Source: an uncultured Clostridia bacterium
GTDB taxonomy: Bacteria > Bacillota > Clostridia > Christensenellales > Borkfalkiaceae
NCBI GenBank assembly: GCA_945638575.1
Contig: CALZDP010000006.1
Span: forward strand, 1-54,753
Direction of reading: 5' to 3'
DNA: 54,753 bases
This document shows, one piece after another, positions 1 through 8,101 of this stretch. The position numbers and the translations under genes are program-made. The notes beneath the pieces are model-generated. The model was not told the origin of the DNA. It was given only the letters and a program-made list of their open reading frames with translations, and did not search any database. Numbering within the stretch: the stretch's first letter is position 1; the number at the start of each line of letters is the position of its first letter.

Positions 1-564
1 AAAAAGATAGCAGACGCACTTGTGCTTGGTTTCGCACTGAAAATTGAGGGCGGCGAGTTTCAGCTTTGTAGCGGCAGTACAGACTTTTGCTATAAAAAAG
101 ACTGCATCAAACGGCAAATTCAAAAAGAATACAAAACAGAAAAAGGAGCAAATATTATGAGAATCGCAGTAACTTACGAAAACGGAAACATCTTTCAGCA
201 TTTCGGTCACACCGAGCAATTCAAATTGTACGATATTGAAGACGGCAAGGTCATTAAAACAGAGCTTATAGATACCAACGGCTCCGGCCACGGTGCATTG
301 GCCGGCGTACTCTCCGCTGTAAAAGCAGATGTACTTATTTGCGGCGGTATTGGCGGCGGTGCACAAATGGCGCTGGCAGAAAACGGAATAAAGCTCTACG
401 GCGGTGTCAGCGGTAATGCCGATGAAGCGGTAAATGCTTTTGTTGCCGGCAATCTTGCTTTCAATTCCGATGTGCATTGTGAACACCACGATCATGAACA
501 CGGCGGGGAAACCCATATCTGCGGCGACCACGGTTGCGGTCACGGACATTGCGGGAATCATTGA
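1..564 (+). CDS. DUF134 tail fused in frame to a NifX/NifB-type Fe-Mo cofactor-binding domain (5' partial)
   Basis: The frame is open from base 1. The first ~25 codons (KKIADALVLGFALKIEGG) resemble the C-terminus of DUF134 HTH proteins. From codon 53 (ATG at 157) the protein reads as a dinitrogenase iron-molybdenum cofactor domain (MRIAVTYENGNIFQHFGHTE, then a Gly-rich CGGIGGGAQ loop). This family binds metal-sulfur clusters outside nitrogen fixation as well. The last 29 residues hold 10 His and 4 Cys, a likely metal-binding tail. An AAGGAG at 143-148 lies just before the ATG at 157, so the NifX part (157-564, 135 aa) may also be made separately. No stop separates the two parts. It lies 67 bp upstream of the rubredoxin gene, which fits a redox/metal cluster. 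Domain identity is good; whether it is one protein or two is not resolved. Confidence 0.8.
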   Translation, partial: KKIADALVLGFALKIEGGEFQLCSGSTDFCYKKDCIKRQIQKEYKTEKGANIMRIAVTYENGNIFQHFGHTEQFKLYDIEDGKVIKTELIDTNGSGHGALAGVLSAVKADVLICGGIGGGAQMALAENGIKLYGGVSGNADEAVNAFVAGNLAFNSDVHCEHHDHEHGGETHICGDHGCGHGHCGNH

Positions 565-631
565 AAAATGTGATAACATCACAGAATTGTAATCTGAAAT
601 ATGCTATTATTTAATTAAAGGAGGCGGAAAT

Positions 632-1249
632 ATGAAACAATATATATGTACAGTCTGCGGATATATCCATGAAACCGAAGGCGAATTGCCCGATGATTTC
701 AAGTGTCCGCTTTGCGGTGCAGGTAAGGATGCTTTTGTGCTGAAAGAGGAAACTGTTAAAGCAGAAGAAATCCTTGAAAAGCCGCATACAGAAAAAGAAT
801 TATCCCCCATGGAGATGAGCATCATTTGCTCCAATCTTGCAAGAGGGTGCGAAAAGCAGTATATGCCCGAAGAATCCGAGAGCTTTAGAAAACTCGCAGA
901 ATTCTTCCATCAAAAAGCAGAGCCTGTCAGCAATGCCGGCACAGAGACACTGCTTGAATTGATTAATCATGATATTTCGGTAGGATTTCCTTACGGAAAA
1001 TCAGCTGCGGAAGAGCAGCACGACCGTGGCGGACTTCGCTGTCAGGTGTGGGCAGAAAAGGTAACGAGAATGTTGCAGTCACTTCTCACCCGATATGAGG
1101 TTGAGGGTAACAAGATGCTTGAAAACACAGGTGTGTATGTCTGCACAGTCTGCGGATTTGTATTCGTTGGCGATGAACCGCCTGCTCTTTGTCCGGTATG
1201 CAAAGTCCCTGCGTGGAAGTTTGAAAAAATAGAAGGAGGTGCAAGATAA
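632..1249 (+). CDS. Double-rubredoxin protein with a helical middle domain
   Basis: 205 aa. Residues 1-40 are a rubredoxin-like domain with paired CxxC knuckles (Cys6/Cys9 and Cys25/Cys28). Residues ~55-160 are a helical region with scattered His, Glu and Cys that I do not assign. Residues 167-205 hold a second short rubredoxin-like knuckle pair (Cys171/174, Cys187/190). Rubredoxin domains carry one Fe(Cys)4 for single-electron transfer, so the protein probably passes electrons to the rubrerythrin or superoxide reductase downstream in the cytoplasm. A strong AAAGGAGGCGG precedes the ATG. The stop overlaps the next start by one base (TAATG at 1247-1251), which implies translational coupling. 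Confidence 0.8.
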   Translation: MKQYICTVCGYIHETEGELPDDFKCPLCGAGKDAFVLKEETVKAEEILEKPHTEKELSPMEMSIICSNLARGCEKQYMPEESESFRKLAEFFHQKAEPVSNAGTETLLELINHDISVGFPYGKSAAEEQHDRGGLRCQVWAEKVTRMLQSLLTRYEVEGNKMLENTGVYVCTVCGFVFVGDEPPALCPVCKVPAWKFEKIEGGAR

Positions 1250-2394
1250 TGGCAGATAAATATGCAGTACGAAATTTAAGGCTTTGTACAAAAGACTGTC
1301 TTTGCCTTTATGTTTGCCCTACCGGCGCTACGGATACAGAAGACAGCATCATTGATCCAAATAAGTGTATCGGCTGCGGCGTATGTGCCGGGGCATGTCC
1401 TTCAGGTGCTATTTCAATGATGCCGAAGGAATTGCCACCGCAGCAGCCTAAAACGGATAAAGTGGTCGAGGCGCTGCGTGCTCTCGTTCAAAGTAAAGCG
1501 CAGGCTGAAAACATAGCTTCCCAGCTGCCCGATACACTTTCGGAGGCGGTAGCAAAATCGTCTCGACTTATGGCAGAAGACCTTTGCCGGGAAGCAGGCT
1601 TTATGCTTCCGCAAAGCGCCAACACAAAAGAATTTTTAGAGCAGATAAAATCCTATCCCGATATTCCGGCGGATGTGGTGGAAGCATTGCTTCATAACAT
1701 AAATTTCAATGAAAATATAGAAAAGAAAGAGGTAACGAAAATGGCAAAATGGAAATGCACCGTATGCGGTTATATTCACGAGGGAGATACTCCTCCCGAA
1801 ACCTGTCCTGTCTGCAAACAGCCGAAAGAAAAATTCGTAAAGCTTGAGGAAGAATCCAAGAATCCCTATGCCGGTACCAAGACCGAAAAGAACCTTTGGG
1901 AAGCATTTGCAGGCGAATCTCAGGCAAGAAACAAGTATACATACTTTGCTTCTGTTGCAAAGAAGGCAGGCTTCGAGCAAATTGCAGCACTTTTATTACA
2001 GACTGCCGAAAATGAAAAAGAACATGCGAAACTGTGGTTTAAGGCTCTCGGCGAGCTTGGTGATACTGCCGAAAACCTGCTCCATGCAGCGGAAGGCGAA
2101 AATGCTGAGTGGACTGATATGTATGATCGTATGGCAAGAGAAGCAGATGAAGAAGGCTTTCACGATTTGGCTGAGCAATTCCGTGGTGTTGCCGCTATTG
2201 AGAAAGCACATGAGGAAAGATACCGTGCTCTTCTTAAAAATGTTGAAACCAGAGCAGTATTTGAAAAGTCCGGTTTAACAGTTTGGGAATGCCGCAATTG
2301 CGGACATATCGTTGTTGGTACTACGGCTCCCGAAATATGTCCTGTATGTAAGCATCCGCAAGCTTATTTTGAAGTTCGTAAAGAAAATTATTAA
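1249..2394 (+). CDS. Ferredoxin-rubredoxin-rubrerythrin fusion protein
   Basis: 381 aa with several redox modules. Residues 1-60 are a 2[4Fe-4S] ferredoxin-like domain (Cys13/17/19/23, then [12 protein letters not shown] at 40-51). Residues 60-164 are a helical linker. Residue 165 starts a rubredoxin domain (Cys170/173 and 186/189), followed by a ferritin-like diiron domain ([33 protein letters not shown], with the ExxH ligands of rubrerythrin) and a C-terminal rubredoxin knuckle (CRNCG, CPVCKHP). Rubrerythrins reduce H2O2 to water. The attached ferredoxin suggests internal electron delivery. An AGAGG before ATG 1741 could allow separate translation of the rubrerythrin part. Its stop at 2392-2394 is in frame with the superoxide reductase sequence that follows. 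Confidence 0.85.
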   Translation: MADKYAVRNLRLCTKDCLCLYVCPTGATDTEDSIIDPNKCIGCGVCAGACPSGAISMMPKELPPQQPKTDKVVEALRALVQSKAQAENIASQLPDTLSEAVAKSSRLMAEDLCREAGFMLPQSANTKEFLEQIKSYPDIPADVVEALLHNINFNENIEKKEVTKMAKWKCTVCGYIHEGDTPPETCPVCKQPKEKFVKLEEESKNPYAGTKTEKNLWEAFAGESQARNKYTYFASVAKKAGFEQIAALLLQTAENEKEHAKLWFKALGELGDTAENLLHAAEGENAEWTDMYDRMAREADEEGFHDLAEQFRGVAAIEKAHEERYRALLKNVETRAVFEKSGLTVWECRNCGHIVVGTTAPEICPVCKHPQAYFEVRKENY

Positions 2395-2778
2395 AGAGAG
2401 AAAGAAAAGTTTTATATTTGTCGCCATTGCGGTAACTTAATTGGTCTTATTCACGATGCGGGCGTCCCGATGATGTGCTGCGGACAGAAGATGGAGGCGC
2501 TGGTTCTCAACACTACCGAAGCGGCGGGAGAAAAGCACTTGCCTTATGTTCATAAAGAAGACGGTTCTGTTTATGTAAGAGTCGGCGAAACAACCCATCC
2601 CATGACCGAGGAGCACTACATTCAATTGGTTTATGTTGAAACTAAGAATGGCGGTCAGCGCAGAGCCTTTAGGCCTGGCGACACACCGGAAGCTACCTTT
2701 TGCACCGGCGAAGATAAACCTGTTGCAGTTTATGCTTACTGCAACCTCCACGGACTTTGGAAAACTGAAATCAAGTAA
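2395..2778 (+). CDS. dfx: Desulfoferrodoxin (superoxide reductase), no recognisable start codon
   Basis: The sequence is a full class II superoxide reductase. A desulforedoxin-type N-terminus (CRHCGN ... MMCCGQKM) supplies the four Cys of centre I. The catalytic centre II ligands follow (EKHLPYVH, THPMTEEHYIQ, C-terminal CNLHG). The enzyme reduces superoxide to H2O2, which the upstream rubrerythrin can remove. Reading back from FYICRHCG, the frame reaches the rubrerythrin stop at 2392-2394 after RE KEK without any ATG, GTG or TTG. The first canonical start is ATG 2470, which would delete the N-terminal knuckle. Possibilities are a point change in the start codon, a sequence error, stop readthrough or a truncated product. 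Family assignment is firm; functionality is not. Confidence 0.75.
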   Translation, partial: REKEKFYICRHCGNLIGLIHDAGVPMMCCGQKMEALVLNTTEAAGEKHLPYVHKEDGSVYVRVGETTHPMTEEHYIQLVYVETKNGGQRRAFRPGDTPEATFCTGEDKPVAVYAYCNLHGLWKTEIK

Positions 2779-2783
2779 AAGTA

Positions 2784-2817
2784 AAATCGCCTGCCAAAAC
2801 ATCTTGGCAGGCGATTT
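2784..2817. terminator. Strong hairpin after dfx
   Basis: Perfect 14-bp inverted repeat (arms 2784-2797 and 2804-2817, loop of 6) directly after the dfx stop, GC-rich in its centre with A/T-rich ends. It probably ends the oxygen-defence operon. Confidence 0.8.
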
Positions 2818-2867
2818 GTCATATCTATTTAATTATATATAAGTTCAGTATTTACAAATTCTGTTGC

Positions 2868-3083
2868 TTGATTACCGCATACGAAGTATCCGCCGTTATT
2901 TATAACTGCGACAAAAAAGAAGTTCTCCCCAAGGAAGTGGCAGAACTCTTGATAGAGATTTATGAGGATGAACTCAAAGAAACGAATCTTAAAAAGCAAT
3001 ACGATCGCTCTATTGAAATGCAAGCGAAAGCTCGTGAAGAGATGAAAAAAGACCTTCCCGGATTTGCTTGGGTAAATAATTAA
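2868..3083 (+). CDS. Hypothetical 71-aa protein, possibly a gene remnant
   Basis: Charged, helical protein (LPKEVAELLIEIYEDELKET ... GFAWVNN) that I do not recognise. The only start is TTG at 2868, with no clear ribosome-binding site, and the coding signal seems to begin abruptly. It may be the 3' part of a larger gene whose 5' half has been lost. It sits between the dfx terminator and a short ORF with a good ribosome-binding site, in a stretch that looks like gene debris. Confidence 0.4.
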   Translation: MITAYEVSAVIYNCDKKEVLPKEVAELLIEIYEDELKETNLKKQYDRSIEMQAKAREEMKKDLPGFAWVNN

Positions 3084-3100
3084 TTTACGGAGGTGGAAAC

Positions 3101-3217
3101 ATGGCAGAACAGTATCCTATGACGACCTCGGTCAACAAAGATGACAGAGCGAGAAGCTTCCGGGTCTGCATGCGCGGCTGGGGCTTTAACGACCTCTGTC
3201 ATTTTCATTATAAATAG
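3101..3217 (+). CDS. Short ORF (38 aa) with a strong ribosome-binding site
   Basis: ACGGAGGTGG lies just upstream of ATG 3101, followed by 38 codons starting MAEQYPMTTSVNKDD. It is not recognised. It may be the 5' end of a gene cut off at a junction near 3180, since the preceding gene fragment and the good translation signal suggest a formerly longer operon. Confidence 0.3.
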   Translation: MAEQYPMTTSVNKDDRARSFRVCMRGWGFNDLCHFHYK

Positions 3218-3312
3218 AATTTCGACCTTTAATTGAAATTGAGACCGATTTCAAAAAACTCATCCGCTTTTTGACCTACCTCATCCGTGTATCCTATTAA
3301 CTCATTACTCAC

Positions 3313-3357
3313 AAATATATGTACGGTCGTGTTTAACGACCGTACATATATTTTTTT
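3313..3357. terminator. Perfect 18-bp hairpin followed by a T run
   Basis: Arms 3313-3330 and 3336-3353 pair perfectly around a 5-nt loop and are followed by T residues. It is a classic intrinsic terminator on the + strand and isolates the AraC gene from the preceding region. Confidence 0.85.
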
Positions 3358-3478
3358 AGTCTATTTGGGGACTCGAACGGGTGGTAATTTTCCGATTAAT
3401 GGTTATTTAGCAAAAAAAGTCGAGATTGTTTCGTACGATTATGCTATAATTTTAACACGAGATGAGGAAAGAATTGAA

Positions 3479-4351
3479 ATGAAAGAACATATCGAAGCAG
3501 TCCAACGTATGCAAGATTATATAACGTTACATTTATCGGAAGAAATAACGCTTTCGGATCTTGCAAAAGTAGCCATGTTTTCACCGTGGCACGCAAGACG
3601 AATATTTATAGCGTATACGGGTTTTTCGCCCTCGGACTATATTAGAAGATTACGTTTAAGGTATTCCGCATTGCGTTTGCGTGATGACAATGTTACCATA
3701 ACCGACGTTGCGTTCGATTTGGGATTCGGCAGCGTGGACGGTTACACACGTGCTTTTGCGCGAGAGTTTGGATGTAATCCTAAACAATATGCGCTGAATC
3801 CTGTTCCGCTAACGCTATTCAATCCTTACGGCGTAAAATACAATCATACAAAAAGGAGTAAGACAATGGAAACAAAAAACATATTTATTCACCTTATAAC
3901 AAAACCCGAAAGAAAAGTCATAATAAAAAGAGGAATAACCGCCGCTAATTATTGGGATTACTGCAACGAAGTCGGTTGCGACGTGTGGGGCATACTTACA
4001 AGCATTAAATCTATAAGCGGAGAACCTATTTGTTTGTGGCTTCCCAAAAAATATATTGCCAAAAACACAAGCGAGTACGTTCAGGGCGTAGAAGTACCGT
4101 GTGATTATAACGGCATTATACCCGAAGGATTCGACGTGATTACTTTGCCTGCAACAAACTATCTTATGTTTCAGGGCGAACCGTTTGAAGAGGAAAATTT
4201 CGGCGAGGCAATAGAGCAAGTACAAGCCGCAATTAAAAAATACGATCCGTCCTTACTCGGTTACAAGTGGGATAAAGAAAATCCGCGCATACAATTAGAA
4301 CCTATCGGCACGCGCGGATATATTGAAATGTTGGCGGTAATAAACAAATAA
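3479..4351 (+). CDS. AraC-family regulator with GyrI-like effector-binding domain
   Basis: 290 aa from ATG 3479, chosen because AGGAAAG lies 8 nt upstream and a TATAAT sits at 3445-3450; an earlier in-frame start at 3287 would run through a terminator. Residues ~1-105 hold two AraC HTH motifs (LSDLAKVAMFSPWHARRIF and ITDVAFDLGFGSVDGYTRAF, then FGCNPKQY). Residues ~130-290 match the GyrI-like/AraC effector-binding fold (YIEMLAVINK end), which binds small amphipathic ligands or drugs. It resembles Rob/BmrR-type sensors and probably controls stress or efflux genes. It is the first of two regulators here with this effector domain. Confidence 0.85.
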   Translation: MKEHIEAVQRMQDYITLHLSEEITLSDLAKVAMFSPWHARRIFIAYTGFSPSDYIRRLRLRYSALRLRDDNVTITDVAFDLGFGSVDGYTRAFAREFGCNPKQYALNPVPLTLFNPYGVKYNHTKRSKTMETKNIFIHLITKPERKVIIKRGITAANYWDYCNEVGCDVWGILTSIKSISGEPICLWLPKKYIAKNTSEYVQGVEVPCDYNGIIPEGFDVITLPATNYLMFQGEPFEEENFGEAIEQVQAAIKKYDPSLLGYKWDKENPRIQLEPIGTRGYIEMLAVINK

Positions 4352-4449
4352 CAAATTTCGGCAAAGTTTTTCGCCTATCGTTAAAATTGAAACTTCGGGG
4401 CGGTAAAATCATACGCTTTTATTTTATATACCTTTCATAAATTACTATC

Positions 4450-4493
4450 ACTGCACAGGCTGTCATTAAATATGAATGTCTGTGTAGTTTTTT
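4450..4493 (+). terminator. Terminator after the AraC gene
   Basis: ACTGCACA (4450-4457) pairs with TGTGTAGT (4481-4488), with further inner pairing and a T6 run. It is imperfect but well placed downstream of the AraC stop. Confidence 0.6.
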
Positions 4494-4630
4494 GTTGAAC
4501 GGCGCGTTGAACGAGCCCCAAAACTGCCCCCGAACGGTTGGGTATCGGCAAATATGCAAGTTGAATTCGGTTGCTAAAATAGTAAACTAATGATAAAATT
4601 AAATTGAAAATTATATTAAAGGGGAACGGC

Positions 4631-5395
4631 ATGAAAATTGAAATGATCGGTTACAACGACGAAAAGGCTATTGCAATTTACAGCGTCATTAAAACAATGC
4701 CGTTTTTTGTTATATCTTTAATTGTTGCTTGTTTTTCGTTGATTCCGACGCTTGTTTTCGGTATTTATGAATTGTTGTTTGTTTTTTTATTGCCTGCCAT
4801 AATTTTACTTTCTATGTTATTTAGGTTTGCGGTCAATATTAACAATAAAACATTTCTCGGCAGAGCAAAGAAAAAACATATTTTTTGTCTTGATAACGGC
4901 TGTTTGTACAAAGACGGAAAAGAAATTAAAAATATATCCGACATACGATTATACAAATTTAAAAAATTCATATTTTTGGAACTAAAACGTTCTTATTACA
5001 GAATAATGAACGAAGATTACTTAATCGGCTCGAGAGAGGAATTTTTATCTCAAATTAAGTTTTATCAGAAACATTACGCTGCATTTTTGTTACCGCCGAA
5101 AACCGATGAAGAAATAGTCGATATCCTGCTAAAAAAACTTCCTAAAAATAGCGAACGCTTATTTTATTGCCCTGCCGAAAGGAAAATTATTTATATATAC
5201 AAAAGGCCGGACGGCATCTATTCGATTGGTCGCGAAAAGATGTTCATAGCAGACAAAGACGAAAGATGTTATCCGGGAAAATACGGGTGGTGGGAGCCTG
5301 ATTATACCCCATTCGTCTTTTTGGGAACATTGGACGCGGCGCTTTGCGAAATAAAAGCGGAAACAAAAGATTATATCGAAATAAAATCAAAATAA
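4631..5395 (+). CDS. Unknown protein with two N-terminal membrane segments
   Basis: 254 aa from ATG 4631, preceded by AAAGGGG; the TTG at 4604 is a weaker start. Two hydrophobic stretches lie at residues ~18-36 and ~38-65. They are followed by a soluble region whose first part (CLDNGCLYKDGKEI ... FLELKRSYYRI) has the beta-strand pattern of YcxB/PH-like membrane proteins. The last part has many Tyr and Trp (PGKYGWWEPDYTPF). I do not recognise the family. It sits alone between the AraC terminator and a GNAT remnant. Confidence 0.65.
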   Translation: MKIEMIGYNDEKAIAIYSVIKTMPFFVISLIVACFSLIPTLVFGIYELLFVFLLPAIILLSMLFRFAVNINNKTFLGRAKKKHIFCLDNGCLYKDGKEIKNISDIRLYKFKKFIFLELKRSYYRIMNEDYLIGSREEFLSQIKFYQKHYAAFLLPPKTDEEIVDILLKKLPKNSERLFYCPAERKIIYIYKRPDGIYSIGREKMFIADKDERCYPGKYGWWEPDYTPFVFLGTLDAALCEIKAETKDYIEIKSK

Positions 5396-5525
5396 CGTAG
5401 CGGTTAAATTGCTTTTGATACCTTCAAACATCGACTTTGCAACAACAGGTTGCAAAATCTTAATAAAAAGCAACCATAGTGCGGTTGAATTTTACAAAAA
5501 AACAGGTTATATTCTTTATATCTGA
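5396..5525 (+). pseudogene. Remnant of a GNAT acetyltransferase C-terminus
   Basis: A frame with no start codon reads ...KILIKSNHSAVEFYKKTGYI and stops at 5523-5525. The N-x-S/A-V-x-F-Y-K-K-x-G-Y pattern is typical of the acetyl-CoA-binding C-terminal motif of GNAT enzymes. Only about 43 residues remain and the gene body is missing, so this is debris left by a deletion or replacement. Confidence 0.6.
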
Positions 5526-5559
5526 GTCGGCGCGCGCCGAAGATAAAGGAGAATTTATT

Positions 5560-6246
5560 ATGAGTTTAGGTAAAAATTTACAATTTTTGCGCAAGACCTA
5601 CTGCAAAATGACGCAGGAAGAACTTGCCGAAAGGTTGCAAGTTTCAAGACAAACTGTTTCACGCCGGGAACTTGACGAAGTTTATCCGGAAGTCGGAAAG
5701 TTATTGGAACTTTGCAAGTTGTTTTCGGTATCTTTAGACAATTTATTGCGTGAAGATTTGACCGCTTATGACGACTGCTATTTTGATTTACGCATAGAAA
5801 TAATCAACGGTTTTAAGTATATACCCTACACAGTTATTAGCCCGGAGCCCGAAAACGACGCTATTTTGCATATGCAAGCGGTTGCCGAAAAATACGGCGA
5901 TACCGAGCCGAATATTATAGGCTGGGATTTCCCGATGATTTCGCAAGAACAAATCAACGTTTATCATATGCACGGCTACACTTCGGCATGGGTTATACCC
6001 GACAGTGCGGAAATCAAAACCGATAACGAAGTCTTTAATCCAACCTGTAACTACGCAGGGATAACCATAAAAGACCCGATGAGCGCACCGTTTAACACCA
6101 TACCGAACGCTTACAAAACACTGATGGCGTATATGTCCGCCGTAGGTTGCGCACCGCCTGAGATAAAAGGCGTAATCGGGTGCTTTGAACGTTCATATAA
6201 AAAGAACGGCGTAGAGTATATGGACGTATATATGGCGGTAAAATAA
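5560..6246 (+). CDS. XRE-type regulator with GyrI-like effector-binding domain
   Basis: 228 aa from ATG 5560, with AAAGGAG 8 nt upstream. Residues ~7-62 are a Cro/C1-type HTH (MTQEELAERLQVSRQTVSRR, then LLELCKLFSVSLDNLLRED). Residues ~75-228 look like the GyrI/AraC effector-binding domain, ending in MDVYMAVK. An XRE head on this ligand-binding tail is a recognisable Firmicute combination. It is followed after 9 bp by the PPOX gene and then FlaR-like, so the three probably form one unit. It shares its effector fold with the AraC protein at 3479. Confidence 0.8.
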   Translation: MSLGKNLQFLRKTYCKMTQEELAERLQVSRQTVSRRELDEVYPEVGKLLELCKLFSVSLDNLLREDLTAYDDCYFDLRIEIINGFKYIPYTVISPEPENDAILHMQAVAEKYGDTEPNIIGWDFPMISQEQINVYHMHGYTSAWVIPDSAEIKTDNEVFNPTCNYAGITIKDPMSAPFNTIPNAYKTLMAYMSAVGCAPPEIKGVIGCFERSYKKNGVEYMDVYMAVK

Positions 6247-6255
6247 GGGGGCCTT

Positions 6256-6711
6256 ATGGAACTTAAAGCAAGCGAGATACAAAAACAAAGAATAGCGGAA
6301 ATCGAAGCGCAGGCCGATAAACTTGTCGGAGGGTGCGAAGTAATGTTTGTTGCTTCCGTAAACGAAAACGGCTATCCAAGGGTATGCTGTGTGAACAAAT
6401 TAAAAGACTGCGGTTTTAAAGATCTTTATTTTGTTACTTCCAAAAGAAGCGAAAAGCAGGGCAAAGCCAAACATTTTGAAAGCAACACAAAATCAAGCGT
6501 TTGCTTTCGGCGCGACGGCGACAGTCTTACGTTGGTGGGCAATATCGAAATTATTACAGATAAAAAGGTAATGCTTTCGCTTTGGCAAGACAGCGACAGA
6601 AAGTTTTTTAAAAACGGCACAGATGACCCTAAAATCAGGTTTATACACTTTCACACAACCGAAGCCACCTTTTGGATAGGCAATAAATTCAGAACGGTAC
6701 AATACAAATAA
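6256..6711 (+). CDS. Pyridoxamine 5'-phosphate oxidase-like flavoprotein
   Basis: 151 aa. The pattern (VMFVASVNENGYPRVCCVNKL ... DLYFVTSKRSEK ... SVCFR ... LVGNIEIITD) fits the split-barrel FMN-binding PPOX/general stress protein 26 family. Members bind FMN or F420 and reduce small molecules; the substrate here is unknown. It starts 9 bp after the XRE regulator (GGGGGCC as a weak ribosome-binding site) and is 9 bp from the next gene, so it is co-transcribed. Confidence 0.75.
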   Translation: MELKASEIQKQRIAEIEAQADKLVGGCEVMFVASVNENGYPRVCCVNKLKDCGFKDLYFVTSKRSEKQGKAKHFESNTKSSVCFRRDGDSLTLVGNIEIITDKKVMLSLWQDSDRKFFKNGTDDPKIRFIHFHTTEATFWIGNKFRTVQYK

Positions 6712-6720
6712 GGTTTTAAT

Positions 6721-7215
6721 ATGTTTAACAAGATTTTAATAATCGGCTGTCCCGGGGCGGGAAAAAGCACCTTTGCGCGCAAACTAAGCCAAATAACCGG
6801 ACTGCCTTTATACCACCTTGATATGGTTTGGCATAAACCGGACAAAACGACGTCGGATACGGAAACTTTTGATAAAAAGTTGAAAGAAATTCTTTTAACC
6901 GACAGTTGGATTATCGACGGCAATTACAAAAGGACTTTGGAAACCCGCCTTGAACTTTGCGACGCCGTTTTTTTGCTGGACTTTCCTACGGACGTTTGTT
7001 TACAAGGCGCCCTTTCGCGCATAGGAACAAAACGCGCGGATTTTCCGTGGCTTGAAAGTGAACTTGACGAAGAATTTAAGAAGTGGATAATTGATTTTCC
7101 TAAAAATTGTTTACCGCAAATTTACGAAACTTTGTCAAAGTTTAACAACAAAAAACAAATTTATATCTTCCGCACTTATAAAGAGATTGACGAATATTTA
7201 AACGATTTTAATTAA
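6721..7215 (+). CDS. FlaR/topology-modulation-type P-loop kinase
   Basis: 164 aa. The Walker A motif is IIGCPGAGKSTFARKLS at residues ~6-22. The following HLDMVWHKP and WIIDGNYKRTLETRLELCD motifs are diagnostic of the adenylate-kinase-like DNA topology modulation (FlaR) group. These are small NTPases of uncertain role and the name rests on weak experimental data. It is the last gene of the XRE-PPOX-FlaR unit and is followed by a strong terminator. Confidence 0.8.
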   Translation: MFNKILIIGCPGAGKSTFARKLSQITGLPLYHLDMVWHKPDKTTSDTETFDKKLKEILLTDSWIIDGNYKRTLETRLELCDAVFLLDFPTDVCLQGALSRIGTKRADFPWLESELDEEFKKWIIDFPKNCLPQIYETLSKFNNKKQIYIFRTYKEIDEYLNDFN

Positions 7216-7221
7216 CCTATT

Positions 7222-7260
7222 AAAACCCCCTTGCAAAAATTGTTTTGCAAGGGGGTTTTT
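7222..7260 (+). terminator. Intrinsic terminator after the FlaR-like gene
   Basis: A 17-bp perfect stem (7222-7238 with 7243-7259), 4-nt loop, CCCCC/GGGGG core and a T5 tail. Confidence 0.9.
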
Positions 7261-7490
7261 AAATCGCATAAAAATTATGTTAAATTTGTTAAAAAGTGAA
7301 AATAATATGAAACGTTTGTAAAATTGTTGAAAACTTACTTTAAAAGATGAAAAATACCATTGACAAAGATTTTTTTTGAATTACAATTAAGTTGCAATCT
7401 AAAATTAAAAAGGTATTTTGCACTTTAAACCATCTTTACGCCGTAAAATATAACAAATAAAATTTTAAGCAAAACGGCAGTAAAATCGAC
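7261..7490. other. AT-rich intergenic stretch
   Basis: There is no gene between the terminator and the first copy of the 27-bp dispersed element. The sequence is AT-rich with no convincing hairpin or promoter. Confidence 0.5.
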
Positions 7491-7519
7491 AAATAACCGA
7501 CCTATAGCCCTACTTTTAC
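7491..7519 (-). repeat. Dispersed 27-bp element, copy 1
   Basis: Minus-strand reading: AAAAGTAGGG, core CTATAGG, TCGGTTATTT. First copy in the window, 9 bp beyond the TetR stop. Confidence 0.75.
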
Positions 7520-7528
7520 AAGTTAAAT

Positions 7529-8101
7529 TTAACGGGAAGTACGGCGGACGTAAAAATCGTGCAGCCAACCCACGGTAAATCCCCTTAAATCTTCAATGGA
7601 AACGTTTGTCGAACGATGGCAGTATTTTACATACTGACTGAAAACGCCGTCTATAACAACGGAAATTTCCGTTTCCAAAAAACTTTTATCGGTTATTTTA
7701 GAATCGGCGTTACAGATTTCAACAAACTTTTCTTTGGCAAGGTTTGAAATTCTTGCCGCGGTATTGGCGATATCCAACGAATGACAAATCATAGCGTATT
7801 CGTTTTGATTTTCAATGATATACACAAAAAAATCGTCTATAAGTTTTTGATAATCTTGGATTTCCAAAAGCCTGTCAATGGTAAAAAACCGTTCTATAAG
7901 CCCGTTTTCGTAATCTTCCGCAACGGCATACACATCGTCGTAATGGGAATAAAAAGTTGTTCTGCTAATTCCTGCGCGCTGTGTAAGTTCGGTTACGGTA
8001 AGTTTGTTAAGGTCTCTTTTTTCGGCAAGAAGTTCGGCAAAAACCTTACGAATCAGTTTTTGAGTTTTAATTGAAGATTTATTAGCGTTTTTTACTTTCA
8101 T
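7529..8101 (-). CDS. TetR/AcrR-family transcriptional regulator
   Basis: 190 aa. Residues ~10-62 form the TetR HTH (LNKLTVTELTQRAGISRTTF, then YSHYDDVYAVAEDYENGL). The rest is the helical ligand-binding and dimerisation domain, with a C-terminus resembling the TetR_C_7 type common in Firmicutes. It is transcribed away from the TerB-like gene at 8245, with a 143-bp shared upstream region that may hold its operator. The ligand cannot be inferred. Confidence 0.85.
   Translation of the reverse strand: MKVKNANKSSIKTQKLIRKVFAELLAEKRDLNKLTVTELTQRAGISRTTFYSHYDDVYAVAEDYENGLIERFFTIDRLLEIQDYQKLIDDFFVYIIENQNEYAMICHSLDIANTAARISNLAKEKFVEICNADSKITDKSFLETEISVVIDGVFSQYVKYCHRSTNVSIEDLRGFTVGWLHDFYVRRTSR

Noticed and set aside
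3287-3478. Longer N-terminus for the AraC regulator
   Set aside because: It would start inside a terminator hairpin region, with no ribosome-binding site; ATG 3479 has a good one and gives the usual domain start.
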